DNA of 50,277 nt from Phaeoceros laevis (Eukaryota > Anthocerotophyta > Anthocerotopsida > Notothyladales), in contig JBNGIQ010008823.1 in assembly GCA_049999765.1 (NCBI GenBank), positions 62,986-113,262 on the forward strand. The letters run 5' to 3'. Below are positions 48,392 to 50,277 of this stretch, one piece after another; the first letter of the stretch is position 1; every line of letters begins with the position of its first letter. Both the position numbers and the translations under genes were made by a program. The notes under the pieces were generated by a model. That model ran no database searches. It was not told where the DNA came from and worked only from the letters and a program-made list of their open reading frames with translations.

Positions 48392-48618
48392 TTTATCATG
48401 TGTCATCCATAAGAAGCGTTTGCAAGCCCCGACCTGTGCAACATATGAATCGTTCCACAGTTTATCATGTGTCATCCATAAGAAGCATTTGCAAGCCCTG
48501 ACCTATGCAACATACAAATCGTTCCACAGTTTATCATGTGTCATCCATAAAAAGCGTTTGCAAGCCCCGACCTATGCAACATACAAATCGTTTGACCTAT
48601 GCAACATACAAATCGTTT
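48392..48618. repeat. 69-bp tandem repeat, three copies plus a partial
   Basis: Units start at 48392, 48461 and 48530, each beginning TTTATCATGTGTCATCC, with a few substitutions between copies. A partial copy of about 26 bases follows. Because 69 is a multiple of three, the plus strand carries a repetitive ORF across the array, but nothing suggests it is a gene. Confidence 0.92.
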
Positions 48619-49025
48619 GCTACGGCTGCTGGTATTTAGGTATTTTTTGGAGCTTTTTTTAGGGGAGCTCATGCCGACCATTAGATTATTAGATATAACT
48701 TCAATCTCTTTCACATATCCCGTTATCAATGGGCCCTCTTTAGAACTTAGTTATGGACATATTTCAAACTCTCCAAGCTCCAACTGCGTCAGTTTCAATT
48801 ACGCTTTATTTAAATTTGGCGCTTGATAGAGGTTTGTAAGAAACCCCCTAAACTGTTCGTCTATTGTTTCAATTTTTCTACAGTCACGGTGGCTCCTTTG
48901 CAGCCTAATCTTATTATGTTTTCGGCCCCAACATAACAAGAAGTCTTGTAGAGTAGATTTCTTAGTTTAGACCATGTAGTTTGAGGCCTTAGGCCAACTA
49001 TGGTTTCCATGGCTTTCTGGCGTCA
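48619..49025. other. AT-rich spacer
   Basis: AT-rich DNA between the tandem array and the fold-back element. No gene, RNA or clear repeat was recognised. Confidence 0.45.
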
Positions 49026-49789
49026 TTTGGGACCAAGGTGGGAATTTGACCGGTTTGTCAAAAGGGTTTTACAGGTTCCGAGATTTTTTTACTAGTCACG
49101 AAAAAAGTTAGAGCCAGACTTGGATGCCTTTTTAATAGGGCTATCGAGGCATGTAATTTTTTTTTCAAAATAACACGCGTTGACCTGATTACCTCTCGGG
49201 AAAAGGGTCCTAAACAGTTTTAACTAGTTTACCGTGACCGGATTACTTCGTAGGATAAGGGTCACATCCCTAAACGGTTTGACCAGTTTAAACAGGTTTT
49301 AAACGGGTCAAATGGGTAAAAATTTTTAAACATTACTTCCAGGGAAAAGAGTAGTAGAAGTAGAAAAGGGCCACGCTATACCAACTCCACAAGGGAATTG
49401 AGCATGCCACCATGTTTGTGACTTGCCTGGTAGAGAGCTACCTAGCTAGCCACATCCCTAAATGGTTTGACCAGTTTAAACAGGTTATAAAGAGGATTGA
49501 ACCCTAAACCCTTTTCCGTAACCCCAATGCTCTACCAACTGACTACTTTCCCAAGCTAACATACAATTATTTTTTAAACTTATACATTATTTAATCGGTT
49601 TGAATTTTTTTAACTTTTTAACTGATTTGACCCTTCAACTTTTGACCGGATTAAAAGGTCAAACTGTTTAAACAGTTTACCCTCGACCGGATTACCCCAA
49701 AGTAAAAAGGTCCCCGATCAGATTACTGCAAAATAAAAGGGTCAAAAAACCCTTTTCAAACCGGTCAAATTCCCACCTTGTTTGGGACC
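49026..49789. mobile_element. Fold-back element with ~45-bp inverted termini
   Basis: The segment 49026-49070 recurs inverted at 49745-49789, including a 23-base perfect core (starts AAGGTGGGAATTTG), then AAAAGGGTTTT after a two-base indel. Inside are two direct repeats of at least 34 bases (49263-49298 and 49451-49486, containing GGTTTGACCAGTTTAAACAGG) and a tRNA-like segment. No transposase ORF is present, so it would be a non-autonomous element or a composite of short elements. Target-site duplications were not resolved. Confidence 0.5.
49485..49552 (-). pseudogene. tRNA-like sequence (possible SINE head)
   Basis: On the minus strand an A-box-like TAGTCAGTTGGTAGAGC is followed by a B-box-like GGTTCAATCCT at near-tRNA spacing. 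The T arm forms four pairs around a TTCAATC loop, but the acceptor ends do not pair and no anticodon stem is convincing. It looks like a degenerate tRNA or a tRNA-derived pol III promoter. Confidence 0.35.
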
Positions 49790-50186
49790 TCATGCCCACG
49801 TTCCAGGGCAAAAGGGAGTAATTTTCGCTCACCCTGTTCACGGCCGCAGCAGGCTGATAGCGGCACAATTGAAAAGCTCTTAAAGACATCCAATGTATGA
49901 GCATGAGCTCCGCTAAAAAAAGCTCTAATTTTTTTTCCCTAAATAGCTATTTTTTAGACATTCCCAAAGTTGCCAAAGCCGCAGCAGGCTGATAGCCAGC
50001 AGGGGGAAACACATGTTTCATCCCAAACGAAATGGAGTTTCGGAGAAGATCTTGCCCAAAGCCTTAGTTACATAGAAACGCGTTTCTAAAAATAAAAAAA
50101 CATTTCTGAAACATTTCTGGTTTCTGAAATGTTGCGGACGTTGCTGTCAGCCGTTACGTTTAATTATAATTTCGATTTTCCTTAAC

Positions 50187-50229
50187 AAAATTTTTGAAGC
50201 GCTTTCCAGGAAAGCGCTTTAAAAATTTT
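50187..50229. repeat. Near-perfect inverted repeat, 21-bp arms
   Basis: Arms 50187-50207 and 50209-50229 are complementary at 20 of 21 positions (the exception would be a G-U pair in RNA) around one central base, with core GAAGCGCTTTCC. It lies directly before the minisatellite. No following gene makes a terminator role likely. Confidence 0.8.
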
Positions 50230-50230
50230 T

Positions 50231-50277
50231 CTGGCCTTTCCTGGCCTTTCCTGGCCTTTCCTGGCCTTTCCTGGCCT
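50231..50277. repeat. 10-bp minisatellite running off the window
   Basis: Four full copies and a partial copy of CTGGCCTTTC in tandem, continuing past the window edge, so the total length is unknown. Confidence 0.95.

Noticed and set aside
48392-48618. CRISPR-like array
   Set aside because: The repeats are contiguous 69-bp units without unique spacers, in a plant nuclear context.
49485-49552. Functional tRNA gene
   Set aside because: The acceptor stem does not pair and there is no credible anticodon stem; only pol III box-like motifs remain.

Overview
The window is nuclear DNA from a land plant. The genes have GT-AG introns of about 80-190 bp, and their products are plant-type: guanosine deaminase, an ASHH2-type CW/SET histone methyltransferase, glucosidase II alpha, a Gnk2 protein and a Dicer-like protein. 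MicroRNA156 hairpins are also present. The helicase-less Dicer resembles the 'minimal Dicer-like' protein known from the moss Physcomitrium. Together with the single-domain Gnk2 protein, the compact introns and roughly balanced GC, this makes a seed-free plant (moss-like) the best guess; the species cannot be named from the sequence.

Layout. 0-3.5 kb: a five-exon GH31 alpha-glucosidase (+). 4.3-4.9 kb: a small gene for a secreted peptide-like protein (+). 5.6-7.6 kb: a divergent pair, intronless SEC13 (-) and an intronless RING-HC protein (+). 10.7-14.3 kb: glucosidase II alpha subunit (+, six exons). 15.9-16.3 kb: a secreted Gnk2/DUF26 protein (+). 17.4-17.8 kb: an assembly gap. 17.9-21.2 kb: a helicase-less Dicer-like protein (+, eight exons). 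21.9-24.5 kb: a divergent pair, dephospho-CoA kinase (-) and guanosine deaminase (+). 24.5-36.5 kb: no protein gene I can support, but three MIR156 hairpins at 30.7, 30.9 and 34.1 kb and a dense cluster of GTAC motifs about 2 kb upstream of the first. 36.5-47.2 kb: an ASHH2/SDG8-like H3K36 methyltransferase (-, at least 17 exons, about 2,700 residues). 47.2-50.3 kb: tandem and inverted repeats, including a fold-back element with a tRNA-like segment.

Exon boundaries were read by eye from GT/AG sites, reading-phase agreement and family conservation. Phases close exactly for the alpha-glucosidase, glucosidase II, Dicer-like, dephospho-CoA kinase and guanosine deaminase models, and for the first 16 exons of the methyltransferase.

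The most notable content is small-RNA biology: a MIR156 cluster whose third member is better explained on the opposite strand, and a minimal Dicer whose second RNase III domain has glutamine where a metal-binding glutamate is expected. The other genes are housekeeping: secretory-pathway coat and glycan processing (SEC13, glucosidase II), CoA synthesis, purine salvage and chromatin modification.
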